Assembly: GCA_934725575.1 (NCBI GenBank)
Contig: CAKVCK010000003.1
Location: 1-64,000 of the forward strand
DNA: 64,000 bases
From: an uncultured Bacteroidales bacterium
GTDB taxonomy: Bacteria > Bacteroidota > Bacteroidia > Bacteroidales > UBA932
Direction of reading: 5' to 3'
Part shown: positions 8,581 to 17,145 of the stretch, in pieces
Layout: each line of letters starts with the position of its first letter
How positions within the stretch are numbered: position 1 is the first letter of the stretch
Notes under the pieces: model-generated
Seen by the model: the letters and a program-made list of their open reading frames with translations, nothing else
Told to the model about the DNA's origin: nothing
Databases searched by the model: none
Position numbers and translations under genes: made by a program

Positions 8581-9990
8581 ATGCGAGTATTTCATTTCGA
8601 GACAACGAACAAGAGTGACGGCAAGACGATAATGCTGGACTCTTTCCTGACCAAGAACGTGCTGGTTGTCGGCAGTGGTGGCCGGGAGCACGCCATCGTG
8701 GACGCATTGAGCCGTTCCAGACGTGTCGGCAAGATATTCTGCGCTCCAGGGAACGCCGGGATCGCCGCACAGGCCGAGTGCGTTCCTCTTAAGGAGACAC
8801 AGATCCCTGAGCTTGTGGAGTTCGCCAAGGAACACGGTGTTGACCTGACGGTTGTGGGGCCGGAAGTCCCTCTCTCCGCCGGAATCGCCGATGCCTTCGA
8901 AAAGGCTGGATTGAGGATATTCGGACCTTCCGCCGCAGCTGCCCGCATCGAGTCCAGCAAGGATTTCGCCAAGCGGCTGATGGAAAAGTACGACATCCCG
9001 ACCGCAGCCTTCAAGACCTTCGACAACTACGATGATGCACTTGAATATGTCAGCAGGCACACTTTCCCGATTGTTCTGAAATATGACGGGCTGGCCGCTG
9101 GCAAGGGAGTCGTCATTCCGGAGACCTTTTCTGATGCCCAGGCGGCCCTTAAGGATATGCTCCTTGACGACAAGTTCGGCAAAGGCAAAGTCGTGGTCGA
9201 GGAATATCTCACCGGCCCGGAGTTCTCTTTTATGTGCTTTGTGAACGGCAAGGAGGTCTTCCCTCTGGCCATCGCCCAGGACCACAAGAGAGCGTTCGAG
9301 GGAGACAAAGGACCTAACACGGGAGGTATGGGAGCATATTCACCGGTCCCTGTCATCACCGCCGGGGATGAGGAATATGCCCTTGAGAATATTATGAAGA
9401 AGACAGCGGCCGCGATGGTCGCCGAGGGTTGTCCGTTCAAGGGACTGCTTTATGGTGGCCTAATGAAGACTCCGTCCGGCATCAAGGTGATTGAGTTCAA
9501 CTGCCGTTTCGGAGACCCTGAGACAGAGGTGGTTCTGCCACGTCTGGCGTCTGACATCTACGACATATTCTCGGCCATCGCAGATGGCGGGATGTGTGTG
9601 AACGCTCCGGAGGGGACTGATTCCGTGGAGGGTGCAAGGCTCTCGTCCGCCGAGCTTATGCCGGAGATCAAGTGGTCTTCCGAGCAGACTCTTGGCTTTG
9701 TGATGGCTTCGAAAGGCTATCCTGGCTCTTACGAGAAAGGCTTTGCGATCACCGGTTTGGATGAGGCTTTGGCTGATCCGTCGGTCAGGATCTATCAGAT
9801 GGGAACCAAGGAGATTACCGATCCTCAGACTGGCGAGAAGTCCCTTGTGACTTCCGGTGGCCGTGTCCTGATGGTGGTCGCCTCCGGCGAGACTCTCAGA
9901 CAGGCCCGTGACAAAGCCCTCGCCGCCGTCCGTAAGATCCACTGTGACAACCTCTTCTACCGGTCCGACATCGGACATCTTGTCTTGTAA
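8581..9990 (+). CDS. purD: Phosphoribosylamine-glycine ligase (GAR synthetase)
   Basis: It joins glycine to phosphoribosylamine with ATP. The ATP-grasp enzyme shows NVLVVGSGGREHAIVDALSRS, VGPEVPLSAGIADAF, FGPSAAAARIESSKDFAK, ALKYDGLAAGKG-type lysine loop, GPEFSFMCFVNG and IEFNCRFGDPETEVVLPRL. The reading frame gives 469 residues, longer than the usual 420-430. About 25 N-terminal residues precede the conserved start of the domain, so Met at 8632 (MLDSFLTKNVLVVG) is an alternative start; I keep 8581 because it follows purH by 6 bases. folD follows after 11 bases. Confidence 0.96.
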   Translation: MRVFHFETTNKSDGKTIMLDSFLTKNVLVVGSGGREHAIVDALSRSRRVGKIFCAPGNAGIAAQAECVPLKETQIPELVEFAKEHGVDLTVVGPEVPLSAGIADAFEKAGLRIFGPSAAAARIESSKDFAKRLMEKYDIPTAAFKTFDNYDDALEYVSRHTFPIVLKYDGLAAGKGVVIPETFSDAQAALKDMLLDDKFGKGKVVVEEYLTGPEFSFMCFVNGKEVFPLAIAQDHKRAFEGDKGPNTGGMGAYSPVPVITAGDEEYALENIMKKTAAAMVAEGCPFKGLLYGGLMKTPSGIKVIEFNCRFGDPETEVVLPRLASDIYDIFSAIADGGMCVNAPEGTDSVEGARLSSAELMPEIKWSSEQTLGFVMASKGYPGSYEKGFAITGLDEALADPSVRIYQMGTKEITDPQTGEKSLVTSGGRVLMVVASGETLRQARDKALAAVRKIHCDNLFYRSDIGHLVL

Positions 9991-10001
9991 TTTATTATAT
10001 T

Positions 10002-10862
10002 ATGACAATATCAGGAAAAGATTTAGCGGCCAGGTTAAAGGCCCGAATGGCCGAGCAGGTGGCCACATTCCCTGCAAAATATGGCCGTGTTCCTCATTTG
10101 GTCGTTATCCTTGTCGGAGACGACCCTGGCAGCCAGACCTACGTCAAGAACAAGGCCAAGGCCTGTGACGTGGTTGGAATCAGGAACACCACCGTCAGGA
10201 TGCCTGGCGACACCCCGGAGCAGGAACTCCTTGACAAAATCGCCGAACTCAACGCTGACGACACCGTTGACGGCATCCTTGTCCAGCTTCCTCTTCCGAA
10301 GCAGATCAGCGAGCCGAAGGTTATCGAAGCCATATCCCAGTCCAAGGATGTGGATGGCTTCCATCCGCTCAACACAGCAGCCCTCTGGCAGAAAAGACCG
10401 AACTCCTCCTGCGTGGTCCCTTGCACCCCGATGGGAATCATAAGGCTTCTTGAGGATGCCAACTACGAGATCGCCGGCAAGAACGCCGTGGTTATCGGCC
10501 GCAGCCAGATCGTCGGCCTCCCGATCTCCAAACTCCTTCTTGACAGGAACGCCACAGTAACCATCTGCCATTCAAGGACAAAGAATCTTGCCGAGATTAC
10601 AAGGCAGGCTGATATTCTTGTAGTTGCCATAGGCCGTGCCAAATTCGTGACCGGCGATATGGTCAAAGACGGAGCCGCCGTGATCGATGTCGGAATGGAC
10701 CGTGACGAAAACGGCAACCTCTGCGGTGACGTGGACTTCGCATCCGTAGAGCCGAAAGCCTCGGTCATCACCCCAGTCCCTGGCGGAGTAGGCCCGATGA
10801 CCATCTGCTGCCTGATGGAGAACACCATCCAGTGCTTCCTTGACAAGGTTGTGGCTCGTTAA
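10002..10862 (+). CDS. folD: Methylenetetrahydrofolate dehydrogenase/cyclohydrolase
   Basis: It interconverts 5,10-methylene-THF and 10-formyl-THF. The 286-residue protein has the family landmarks LVGDDPGSQTYVKNKAKAC (with the catalytic Tyr and Lys of YxxxK), GILVQLPLPKQI, DGFHPLN, PCTPMGIIRLL, VVIGRSQIVGLPISKLLL for NAD(P) binding, and PVPGGVGPMT near the end. Its place as the last gene of the purine operon is logical, because PurH needs 10-formyl-THF. The downstream 270 bases hold only a weak inverted repeat. Confidence 0.96.
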   Translation: MTISGKDLAARLKARMAEQVATFPAKYGRVPHLVVILVGDDPGSQTYVKNKAKACDVVGIRNTTVRMPGDTPEQELLDKIAELNADDTVDGILVQLPLPKQISEPKVIEAISQSKDVDGFHPLNTAALWQKRPNSSCVVPCTPMGIIRLLEDANYEIAGKNAVVIGRSQIVGLPISKLLLDRNATVTICHSRTKNLAEITRQADILVVAIGRAKFVTGDMVKDGAAVIDVGMDRDENGNLCGDVDFASVEPKASVITPVPGGVGPMTICCLMENTIQCFLDKVVAR

Positions 10863-10948
10863 GGTCTCTGTCTGAGAATTTTGCGTAAGAAGAGTTGTTG
10901 ATTGAATCAGGACCGTTAACGGATATTCAATCCATCTATATTCATTGA

Positions 10949-10978
10949 GAGCCAGGACTGACGCGACAGACTTGGCTC
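10949..10978 (+). terminator. Weak hairpin after folD, possible terminator
   Basis: GAGCCAGG (10949-10956) can pair with CTTGGCTC (10971-10978) with one G-U pair, but only a short T-rich stretch follows. Otherwise the 10863-11133 gap shows nothing I can name. Confidence 0.3.
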
Positions 10979-11133
10979 GCTTTGTGTATATTACTGAAAT
11001 TTTAAGGAATAAGCGGGTGATGGTTCGCTGAGTTCTTTTCAAGGAGATATTTGGCGAAAAGAATTATAGGCATTAAGAACGAAATGATATCGCTGGTTGC
11101 TTATTCTTGGATATGTTTTATAAGAGTTTTAAT

Positions 11134-11583
11134 ATGAAGAGGTTAGGTTTATTTGTCTTGGCTATGATGGCTTTTGCCATAGTCGGAGTCAACGCGAACG
11201 CCCAGGAGAACACAGCCACGGACGAAACAAAAACGGAACGGAGAATATATATGCCGACGGGAGTGTCTTGCATAGACGGGCCACGGTTCGAGATTGTCAT
11301 CCCGAGAAACAACAACACACCGTATCTGAGGCTTGACAAGGAAACCGGCGATGTTTTGCAGCTCAGACAAAGTCTGGGATCGAAGAACTATGCGAAGGCA
11401 ATCGAACGCGAACCGTCTGAATATGATATCCGGAAGGAGGGGCAGAACAACTATCAGATCGTGGCCGAATCTCCATTCCACATCTACCTTATGAATATTA
11501 ACACCGGCTTGATCTGGGAATATAGCGACGAATCCATCTTCAGCAATAAGACGGCAATATTCCGGCTTCTGGAAATCCGGTGA
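11134..11583 (+). CDS. Small secreted protein of unknown function
   Basis: From Met at 11134 the protein has 149 residues. It opens with a clear signal peptide (MKRLGLFVLAMMAFAIVGVNANAQ, cleavage after ANAQ) and has no lipid-anchor Cys there. The mature part is a single small domain with the segments RFEIVIPRNNNTPYLRLDKETGDV, FHIYLMNINTGLIWEY and TAIFRLLEIR. The repeated strand-turn pattern suggests a beta-rich fold that reads much like one blade of a propeller. I do not recognise a family. An upstream in-frame ATG at 11107 would add nine residues before the signal peptide and is less likely. Two 27-base inverted-repeat-bearing units lie directly downstream. Confidence 0.75.
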   Translation: MKRLGLFVLAMMAFAIVGVNANAQENTATDETKTERRIYMPTGVSCIDGPRFEIVIPRNNNTPYLRLDKETGDVLQLRQSLGSKNYAKAIEREPSEYDIRKEGQNNYQIVAESPFHIYLMNINTGLIWEYSDESIFSNKTAIFRLLEIR

Positions 11584-11593
11584 GGTCGTTTTG

Positions 11594-11670
11594 TCCGGGG
11601 AAATCCGATTTTACCGGATGAAAAGACTTTATGACGCATTCTCTCCGGTGGAATCCCGTTTTACCGGACA
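11594..11670. repeat. Two copies of a 27-base hairpin-forming repeat
   Basis: Bases 11594-11620 and 11644-11670 are similar along their whole length; each begins TCCGG and ends TTTTACCGGA, so each can fold on itself. The start-to-start distance is 50 bases. Function unknown. Confidence 0.6.
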
Positions 11671-11674
11671 TATA

Positions 11675-11705
11675 AAAAAGACCCGGCGGAATCCGTCAGG
11701 TCTTC
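11675..11705. terminator. Bidirectional terminator between secreted-protein gene and tRNA-Leu
   Basis: AAGACC pairs with GGTCTT around a short G/C inner stem, with an A-run on the left and T-rich bases on the right. It can serve the plus-strand gene and the minus-strand tRNA. Confidence 0.65.
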
Positions 11706-11710
11706 ATTTG

Positions 11711-11793
11711 TGCGGTAGGTGAGAGTCGAACTCACACGGGCTTGCGCCCACTACCCCCTCAAAGTAGCGTGTATACCATTTCACCACTACCGC
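11711..11793 (-). tRNA. tRNA-Leu (anticodon GAG)
   Basis: Read on the minus strand, the acceptor arms GCGGTAG and CTACCGC pair, with discriminator A. The anticodon stem CTACT/GGTAG closes a loop with GAG at positions 34-36. A long variable arm (GGGCGCAAGCCC) marks a class II tRNA, and GTTCGACTC forms the T arm. CCA is not encoded. Confidence 0.95.
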
Positions 11794-11822
11794 AAGTATG
11801 TCTTCCCAATTGTTTGGGATTG

Positions 11823-11830
11823 CAAAGATA
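11823..11830 (-). promoter_or_regulatory. -7 promoter box for tRNA-Leu
   Basis: The minus strand reads TATCTTTG, a perfect TAnnTTTG box, 30 bases before the tRNA. A TTTGG about 19 bases further upstream may be the -33 box. Confidence 0.7.
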
Positions 11831-11872
11831 GATAATATTCCTGAAATACCAAATTTTTTGAAGAAATATTTG

Positions 11873-11880
11873 TATCTTTG
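11873..11880 (+). promoter_or_regulatory. -7 promoter box for rpsP
   Basis: TATCTTTG on the plus strand, about 64 bases before rpsP. It is divergent from the tRNA-Leu promoter. The -33 box is not clear at standard spacing. Confidence 0.6.
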
Positions 11881-11943
11881 CACGCTTTCACGAGTTGGAA
11901 GCGAAGGTAAAATAAAATATTAACAATTTAAAACAGATTCACA

Positions 11944-12510
11944 ATGGCTGTTAAAATCAGACTTCAGCGCCACGGTAAGAAGAATTTCGCATTCTTCCAC
12001 ATTGTTGTGGCTGACTCACGCGCGCCTCGCGATGGTCGTTTCATCGAGCAGCTCGGCTCTTACAACCCTAACACCAATCCTGCCACCATCATCCTTGATG
12101 GCGAGAAGGCTCTCAAATGGCTCAATGTCGGCGCACAGCCTACACTCGTAGCCCGCAGAATCCTCTCTTACGAGGGAGTTCTCCTCAGAAAGCACCTCGA
12201 TGGCGGAATTGCCAAGGGTGCTCTCACACAGGAGCAGGCCGATGCCAAATGGAACGCTTGGAAGGCCGAGAGAGACGCGAAGATCGCCGCCAAGAAGGCT
12301 GGCCTCGTAAAGGATGCCGCCGACAAGGCGAAGGTCGCTTTTGAGGCTGAGAAGAAGGTTAACGAGGAAAGGGCCGAGGCTCTCGCAAAGAAGGCAGAGG
12401 AACTCGCTGAGGCTCAGCGCAAGGCTGCTGAAGAGGCTGCTGCAGCAAAGGCTGCTGAGGAAGCCGCCGCAGCTGCTGAGGCCGCTCCGGAGACTCCAGC
12501 GGAGGCCTAA
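11944..12510 (+). CDS. rpsP: 30S ribosomal protein S16 with long charged C-terminal extension
   Basis: The first 80 or so residues are typical S16 (MAVKIRLQRHGKKNFAFFHIVVADSRAPRDGRFIEQLGSYNP, then LDGEKALKWLNVGAQPT). A helical Ala/Lys/Glu-rich tail of about 100 residues follows, ending EAAPETPAEA. The total of 188 residues is about twice the length of E. coli S16, but long extensions are usual in Bacteroidales. The tail begins with a segment rich in Trp and Lys (ADAKWNAWKAERDAKIAAKKAG) and then becomes a probable coiled coil. rimM follows after 4 bases, as in many bacteria. Confidence 0.97.
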   Translation: MAVKIRLQRHGKKNFAFFHIVVADSRAPRDGRFIEQLGSYNPNTNPATIILDGEKALKWLNVGAQPTLVARRILSYEGVLLRKHLDGGIAKGALTQEQADAKWNAWKAERDAKIAAKKAGLVKDAADKAKVAFEAEKKVNEERAEALAKKAEELAEAQRKAAEEAAAAKAAEEAAAAAEAAPETPAEA

Positions 12511-12514
12511 TCCG

Positions 12515-13039
12515 ATGTCCAGGGCAAAGTTAGAACGTCTGCGTGTTGCCCGGGTACTGAAGTCCAACGGTACCGAAGGCGAGATCCTCATTGGATTCCG
12601 CGAGATAAGTCCCGAGGACCTGAACCAAAAGGAACCGGTGTTCATCACATTCGATGGACTGCCGGTTCCGTTTTTTATTGAATCATTCTCAAGAAAAGGC
12701 ACGAACCGCGCGCTGGCCCGTCTGACAGGGGTAAAGAACCTTCAGGACGCGGAAGAGCTGGTCGGTAAGGACATATTCGCCAAGCCTGACGGCATCAATG
12801 AATATGAAAATACGGACGACGGCCTTACCGTCGAGGATCTGATCGGCTGGACCTTGAAGGACGCGGACGGCAATGCCGTCGGTGAAATCACTGACTATGA
12901 GGATATCCCTGGCAATACCTGTCTCTATGTGGAGACGAAAGACGGACAGGTGATGGTTCCTCTGCACGAAGATCTCATCCTGTCCGTCGATGAAGATTCT
13001 GAATCTATTTCTGTCAGCATACCGGAGGGCCTGATCTGA
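12515..13039 (+). CDS. rimM: Ribosome maturation factor RimM
   Basis: RimM binds S19 and helps assemble the 30S head. The start at 12515 (MSRAKLERLRVARVLKS), 4 bases after rpsP, gives 174 residues; the frame is open further upstream inside rpsP, but that part is out-of-frame reading of the S16 tail. The N-terminal domain contains GTEGEILIGFREISPEDL and RALARLTGVKNLQDAEELVGKDIFA. The C-terminal PRC-barrel has DLIGWTLKDADGNAVGEITDYEDIPGNTCLYV and VMVPLHEDLILSVDED. The sequence is more divergent than S16 but the domain order is right. Confidence 0.88.
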   Translation: MSRAKLERLRVARVLKSNGTEGEILIGFREISPEDLNQKEPVFITFDGLPVPFFIESFSRKGTNRALARLTGVKNLQDAEELVGKDIFAKPDGINEYENTDDGLTVEDLIGWTLKDADGNAVGEITDYEDIPGNTCLYVETKDGQVMVPLHEDLILSVDEDSESISVSIPEGLI

Positions 13040-13071
13040 AAGACCCTCTGATTGCTTCCGCGATAAAAGTC

Positions 13072-13824
13072 CTAATACTCAACCGAGATGCTTGCAATCA
13101 GGAAATCCATACAGAAATTCTGAGGCAATGAGGCGGAATTTGTGGAAACATCGAATTTTATGGCATCCACATCAAAACTCTTGGCTTCTTTCATCTCCCA
13201 AGCCGTCCAATCCTTGACAATCTTATGCTCGGCACCTGTGTAGTCAACCAGATCGAACTCCTCTGTGCAGACCTGGATGTCATTCTTGAAGAACATAGCC
13301 TTCACCTTAAGGTAATCACCGTCCGCGATCGAACCTTCCTCGGCAAGTTTTTCAACATATTTTGTGTTGTTGATCCAAAGGCCAGACACATAGCAGCTTG
13401 ATTTTGTGAAGGCGTCCTTGTACTTGAACACAATGTCATAAGTTGACATCGAAGGAGCATAGACCGCGTAAGACTTATGGCCTTGCCTGCTCTCGGAGCT
13501 ATACAATCCCGCATACTTTCCGGCTGAGGAAAACACCTGAAGGTCATAAGAGTCTTCCATCGAGCCCTTTTTCAAAGATACTTTCCATCCTCCGACGAAA
13601 CCACTGTTGACATCATCGCAGTTTGTGCACAGGGCGGAGTAATTGTCCAGCATTATGTGCTTGTTGTAATAGAGGCTGTCAACAACAGGGAATTCCTGCG
13701 GGTACTCGCTTACATAGTCGAATTGTCCGGCCAGGGTGTAGCTTACCGTTGAAGGCTTGTTCTCACAGGAGACAGCGGCGAGCAGAATGGCCGCCAAGGT
13801 GAAAAGTTTGATCGAGTTTTTCAT
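13072..13824 (-). CDS. Lipoprotein, DUF4465-like
   Basis: The 250-residue protein has a lipoprotein signal with lipobox AVSC (Cys20). The body resembles the DUF4465 fold seen in Bacteroidota surface proteins: a strand series with GWKVSLKKGS, SCYVSGLWINNTKYV, DYLKVKAMFFKND, then KDWTAWEMKEAKSFDVDAIKFDVSTN and a closing FCMDFLIASISVEY. Such proteins are probably carbohydrate- or ligand-binding surface modules, but no function is proven. It has its own promoter box on the minus strand at 13856-13863 and is separated from the next minus-strand gene by a terminator. No SusC/SusD genes lie beside it. Confidence 0.65.
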   Translation of the reverse strand: MKNSIKLFTLAAILLAAVSCENKPSTVSYTLAGQFDYVSEYPQEFPVVDSLYYNKHIMLDNYSALCTNCDDVNSGFVGGWKVSLKKGSMEDSYDLQVFSSAGKYAGLYSSESRQGHKSYAVYAPSMSTYDIVFKYKDAFTKSSCYVSGLWINNTKYVEKLAEEGSIADGDYLKVKAMFFKNDIQVCTEEFDLVDYTGAEHKIVKDWTAWEMKEAKSFDVDAIKFDVSTNSASLPQNFCMDFLIASISVEY

Positions 13825-13855
13825 AAAAAAAATTTTACTTTATCGTTTAATTTGC

Positions 13856-13886
13856 CAAAGTTACAACATAATTTCGATAGTCGCAA
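13856..13886 (-). promoter_or_regulatory. Promoter of the DUF4465-like lipoprotein
   Basis: On the minus strand, TTG (13886-13884) is 20 bases upstream of TAACTTTG (13863-13856), matching the Bacteroidota consensus. It lies 31 bases before the start codon. Confidence 0.7.
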
Positions 13887-13933
13887 CAAAATCAGTCACA
13901 CCTGATGACAGCCCTGCCGGCAGTCGTGTGACA

Positions 13934-13970
13934 CAAAAAATCCGACCCTCCCGATAAGAGAGGATCGGAA
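13934..13970 (-). terminator. Terminator after the Big_2/propeller lipoprotein
   Basis: Reading the minus strand, CCGATCCTC pairs with GAGGGTCGG (one G-U pair) and is followed by ATTTTTTG. Confidence 0.75.
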
Positions 13971-13991
13971 TCTTCAAATCCTGACAGGATA

Positions 13992-15536
13992 CTATTTCAC
14001 ATATATTCCGGTGGCGCAGGCTGACTCGGAATCGCCGTATCTGATCGCACCGGCCACCCCGTTCTCCCAAACGACTATCTGTCCTCCGATGAATCCGGAG
14101 ATATAGATGTTGCCGTTCTTGACGAAAACGTCCCAAGCCTGCGAGTCCTTTTTGATTTCGGTAAGGGACTGTGCCACGCCATCGACCCAGAGTGTGGCCA
14201 CGGCGCACTCTCCCTTCTCGTAAGTCTTGACCACATATCCTACCACATAAACGTGACCGTCAGCGACTGTTACTGAATATGCGTAAGACTTCCCGTTGTC
14301 GAGGAGCTTCACCGCCTCGTCATTCTTCCAAAGCATAGCGGAGCGGTTCTCTCCGTTGTCACCGTAACCTACCATATAGACATCATTGCCTGAAACGCAC
14401 ACCCCTTCGGCATACGCGTGCTTCGCCACCCCGCCGAACGTCTTGGTCTGGAATGTATTCATCCCATCAGTGCTGGTCCACAATGTAGGCATAGCGAAAC
14501 CGTCAGAATTCGTGGTGAATCCACACGCATACACCTTGCTTCCTTCCGCGCATACCTCGAACGCCTGGGCATAGCTTGTGTTTGCGAGTTCTATTCGCGA
14601 TCCGTTTTTCCAAACAACAGCGGCATCCCTTTTAAAAGATGTGGTGGGGCTTTTGTTGACACGATACCATCCTGCCGCATAGACATCATTCCCGGAGACA
14701 CTGACTGACTGGACATCTCCGTCAATAGGCTGCGACGCATCCATAAGCGTCTGAGCCTGTCCGTTCTTCCAAAGTGTCGGAATAAAATAGCCGTCCTCAT
14801 TCGTGGCACATCCTCCGATATAGACATCATCTCCACTGAGGGTTATGTCATAAGCTTTTGTGGCCTGGTTAGGGTCTGTGCTGAGATCCGTCGCGCTGTA
14901 GTCTCCGCGCGTCCATCTGAATGCCGTGCCAAGCTTGTCGTCATAGCCTGTGACATAAATGATGGCGGCCTTGACCACAGTCACCTTGCAGGAGGCGGCT
15001 TTGTCACCGGCTTTCGCAGTGATGGTGGCGGTTCCTTCAGCCACAGAAGTGACCATTCCCTCCGCGTCAACCGTCGCCACTGATGCGTTGTCAGTTTTCC
15101 AAGTGATTTCTGAATATTCAGCATCCTCTGGCAGAACCGTCGCCGTAAGGGTCTGTGTCTTTCCGATCTCTAAAGTAACTTCGGTATGGCTCAACTTGAG
15201 CTCGGCCACACTGGTCTTGACCGTCACCTTGCAAGTGGCGGACTTGCCTTCCGCTGTGGCGGTAATTGTCGCTGTACCCTTAGAGACAGCCGTCACGGTG
15301 CCATTCTCAACGGTCGCGACATCAATATTGTCAGAAACCCAGGATATTCCATCATAGTCGGCGTTTTCCGGAGCGACCGCAGCCTTAAGCACAGTTGTGT
15401 TTCCCGGTTCAAGAGTCAGTTCCGTCGGGTCAAGGGTGATTGATGAGACCTCGATCTTTTCAGGATCTTTCTGGCAGCTTGCGAACACAAGGCCGGTAAC
15501 GTACACGGCGGCAAGCAGTCTGTTGAAATGAAGCAT
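13992..15536 (-). CDS. Lipoprotein with two Big_2 Ig-like domains and a propeller-like repeat domain
   Basis: The signal ends in FASC (Cys21). Residues 30-190 hold two bacterial Ig-like (Big_2) domains, each with the pattern LTLEPGNTTVLKAAVAPENAD...W.SDN..VATV..G.VTAVS.GTATITA. Residues about 200-514 contain some seven repeats of 45-50 residues built around VSGNDVYVAGY...ATLWKNG, which read like blades of a beta-propeller. This arrangement fits a cell-surface binding or adhesion protein; the ligand is unknown. It starts 20 bases after the end of the upstream MFS gene on the same strand, so the two may be co-transcribed. Confidence 0.8.
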   Translation of the reverse strand: MLHFNRLLAAVYVTGLVFASCQKDPEKIEVSSITLDPTELTLEPGNTTVLKAAVAPENADYDGISWVSDNIDVATVENGTVTAVSKGTATITATAEGKSATCKVTVKTSVAELKLSHTEVTLEIGKTQTLTATVLPEDAEYSEITWKTDNASVATVDAEGMVTSVAEGTATITAKAGDKAASCKVTVVKAAIIYVTGYDDKLGTAFRWTRGDYSATDLSTDPNQATKAYDITLSGDDVYIGGCATNEDGYFIPTLWKNGQAQTLMDASQPIDGDVQSVSVSGNDVYAAGWYRVNKSPTTSFKRDAAVVWKNGSRIELANTSYAQAFEVCAEGSKVYACGFTTNSDGFAMPTLWTSTDGMNTFQTKTFGGVAKHAYAEGVCVSGNDVYMVGYGDNGENRSAMLWKNDEAVKLLDNGKSYAYSVTVADGHVYVVGYVVKTYEKGECAVATLWVDGVAQSLTEIKKDSQAWDVFVKNGNIYISGFIGGQIVVWENGVAGAIRYGDSESACATGIYVK

Positions 15537-15556
15537 AAATTATAAAGTTAAAAAGT

Positions 15557-16909
15557 TTATGATTGATCCGGAAGATCGATTTTCAAATGAGGATTACGGC
15601 GTGAATACACGCTTAGCGAGAGCGCCAGAAGCAGTGCTACGACACAGACGGCCACGAACATCACTTCCACCCAGACCGCACCGGTCTCGCTTACACCTTT
15701 GTCGAGGTTGGTGTCCGCAAGAATTTTCCCTGCGAACATTTTGAACGACATAAGTCCAAGATTCTGAACCCAGTATATTAACGAATATGCGGTGCCAAGC
15801 ACTTTGTTCGGTACGATCTTCGGCACGGAAGGCCACATAGCCGCCGGGACCAAAGAATAGCCGAAGCCCAGGAAGACCATACTGAGGTAGCCATAGAACG
15901 GAATTCCGGACGGGGCGAAGGCAAGCATCAGGTGCGCGATAAGAGCCAGCACGGCTCCGGTGAGCATCCAGCGGGTGCCGTGACCGATCTTGTCCACCAA
16001 CAATCCGAAAATAGGGGCGAAGACAACTGTGGCGAACGGAAGCATCGACACCATCCAGCTGGCGGCCTCGACCGGCACGTCAAACCGTGGAATCAGAATG
16101 GCCGAGGCGAATTTCTTGAATGAGACCACGCTGCTGTAGAAGAACACGCACAGCAGGGCGATCACGATGAAATGCCTGTTTTTCAGCAGCTTCACCACAT
16201 CCGAGAAACGGAACTTATCCTCTTCGGCAGTCTCTACGGTGTCCTTCAGGCCCGCCTGGTGGTCAAACCTTGCGTCCATCGCCACGAATATCGCCCACAG
16301 AATCATTCCCACAAGCATCAGTCCAAGCCCAAGAAATGCCGGTTCCGCTGTCTCCATCAATGAATATGTCTGCCCGGCGGCCTTCTCGGCCACAAGTTTC
16401 GGAGATATCACAAGGGCGAACGCGGTTCCGAGCCTGGCGATCGCCAGCTGAAGTCCCATAGCGAAGGCCATATTCCTTTCCTTGAACCATTTGGCTATCG
16501 ATCTCGTGACCGCGACTCCGGCGATCTCGCTGCCGAGACCGAAGAACATACATCCGATGTAAGCTATTGTAAGTGATGTCTTTGGCGGCAGTCCGGATGT
16601 CAGCGCATATGTGACGAGTGCGGCGCCTCCTGCCATCATCGTGACGAATATCGATCCTGTGACACGCACGCCCCATTTGTCCAGCAGCATTCCGCAGACC
16701 ACAAGGCCGCCGAACACGCATAGAACCGAGTAACCGCTGGTGTAGAGGCCGTAGTCGGCCGAGTTCCAGCCGAGCTGAAGCATCGATGGGTTCTCGAACA
16801 GGTGGGACAGCGTGGAGAACATATCGTCAAAGTAGTACGACGCGAACATCGGCACCACAAGACACGCCAACGCTATCCAGCACGAATATTTCCTTAATGT
16901 TTTTGCCAC
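15557..16909 (-). CDS. Major facilitator superfamily transporter (first of two paralogues)
   Basis: A 450-residue inner-membrane protein with about 12 hydrophobic segments. The cytoplasmic loop motif GMLLDKWGVRVTG between helices 2 and 3 is the MFS signature (G-x-x-x-D-x-x-G-x-R), and AVTRSIAKWFKERNMAFAMGLQLAIARLG lies in helices 4-5. It is clearly related to the gene at 17146-18570, with the same positions for KWGVR/KMGVR, AKWFKxxxMA and LVPAAMWPSVPKI(V/I). The pair resembles MFS proteins distantly like MFSD1, but no substrate can be named. It is separated from its paralogue by a 236-base gap with a long inverted repeat. Confidence 0.85.
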   Translation of the reverse strand: MAKTLRKYSCWIALACLVVPMFASYYFDDMFSTLSHLFENPSMLQLGWNSADYGLYTSGYSVLCVFGGLVVCGMLLDKWGVRVTGSIFVTMMAGGAALVTYALTSGLPPKTSLTIAYIGCMFFGLGSEIAGVAVTRSIAKWFKERNMAFAMGLQLAIARLGTAFALVISPKLVAEKAAGQTYSLMETAEPAFLGLGLMLVGMILWAIFVAMDARFDHQAGLKDTVETAEEDKFRFSDVVKLLKNRHFIVIALLCVFFYSSVVSFKKFASAILIPRFDVPVEAASWMVSMLPFATVVFAPIFGLLVDKIGHGTRWMLTGAVLALIAHLMLAFAPSGIPFYGYLSMVFLGFGYSLVPAAMWPSVPKIVPNKVLGTAYSLIYWVQNLGLMSFKMFAGKILADTNLDKGVSETGAVWVEVMFVAVCVVALLLALSLSVYSRRNPHLKIDLPDQS

Positions 16910-17000
16910 AATATTATAAGTTCGTTTTCATTGATTTAAGCTCAAATCATCCATATCCCACTTCCTTTCACAATCGATCGACCACTCATATTCCTGCACC

Positions 17001-17122
17001 TTGCGGCAGGGAGGGGCTTGACTCAGCGGGCGTGGCCGCCCGTGGCCACGTGAACGGGAGGGGCCCTGAGCGAAGCGAAGGGAGGGATTTACCCGTCGGA
17101 GTCAAGCCCCTCCCTGCCGCAA
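17001..17122. repeat. Long inverted repeat between the two MFS genes
   Basis: Bases 17001-17023 and 17100-17122 are perfect 23-base inverted repeats (core GGCAGGGAGGGGCTTGACT). The 76-base interior holds further short palindromes (GTGGCC/GGCCAC). In RNA it forms a strong extended hairpin that may stabilise or end the upstream minus-strand mRNA, or it may be a small repeat element. Confidence 0.75.
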
Positions 17123-17145
17123 AAAGGCCTTGGATATTCAAAAAA

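Noticed and set aside
12314..12514. An extended RimM starting inside rpsP
   Set aside because: The extra residues are an out-of-frame reading of the Ala/Lys/Glu tail of S16 and have no resemblance to RimM.
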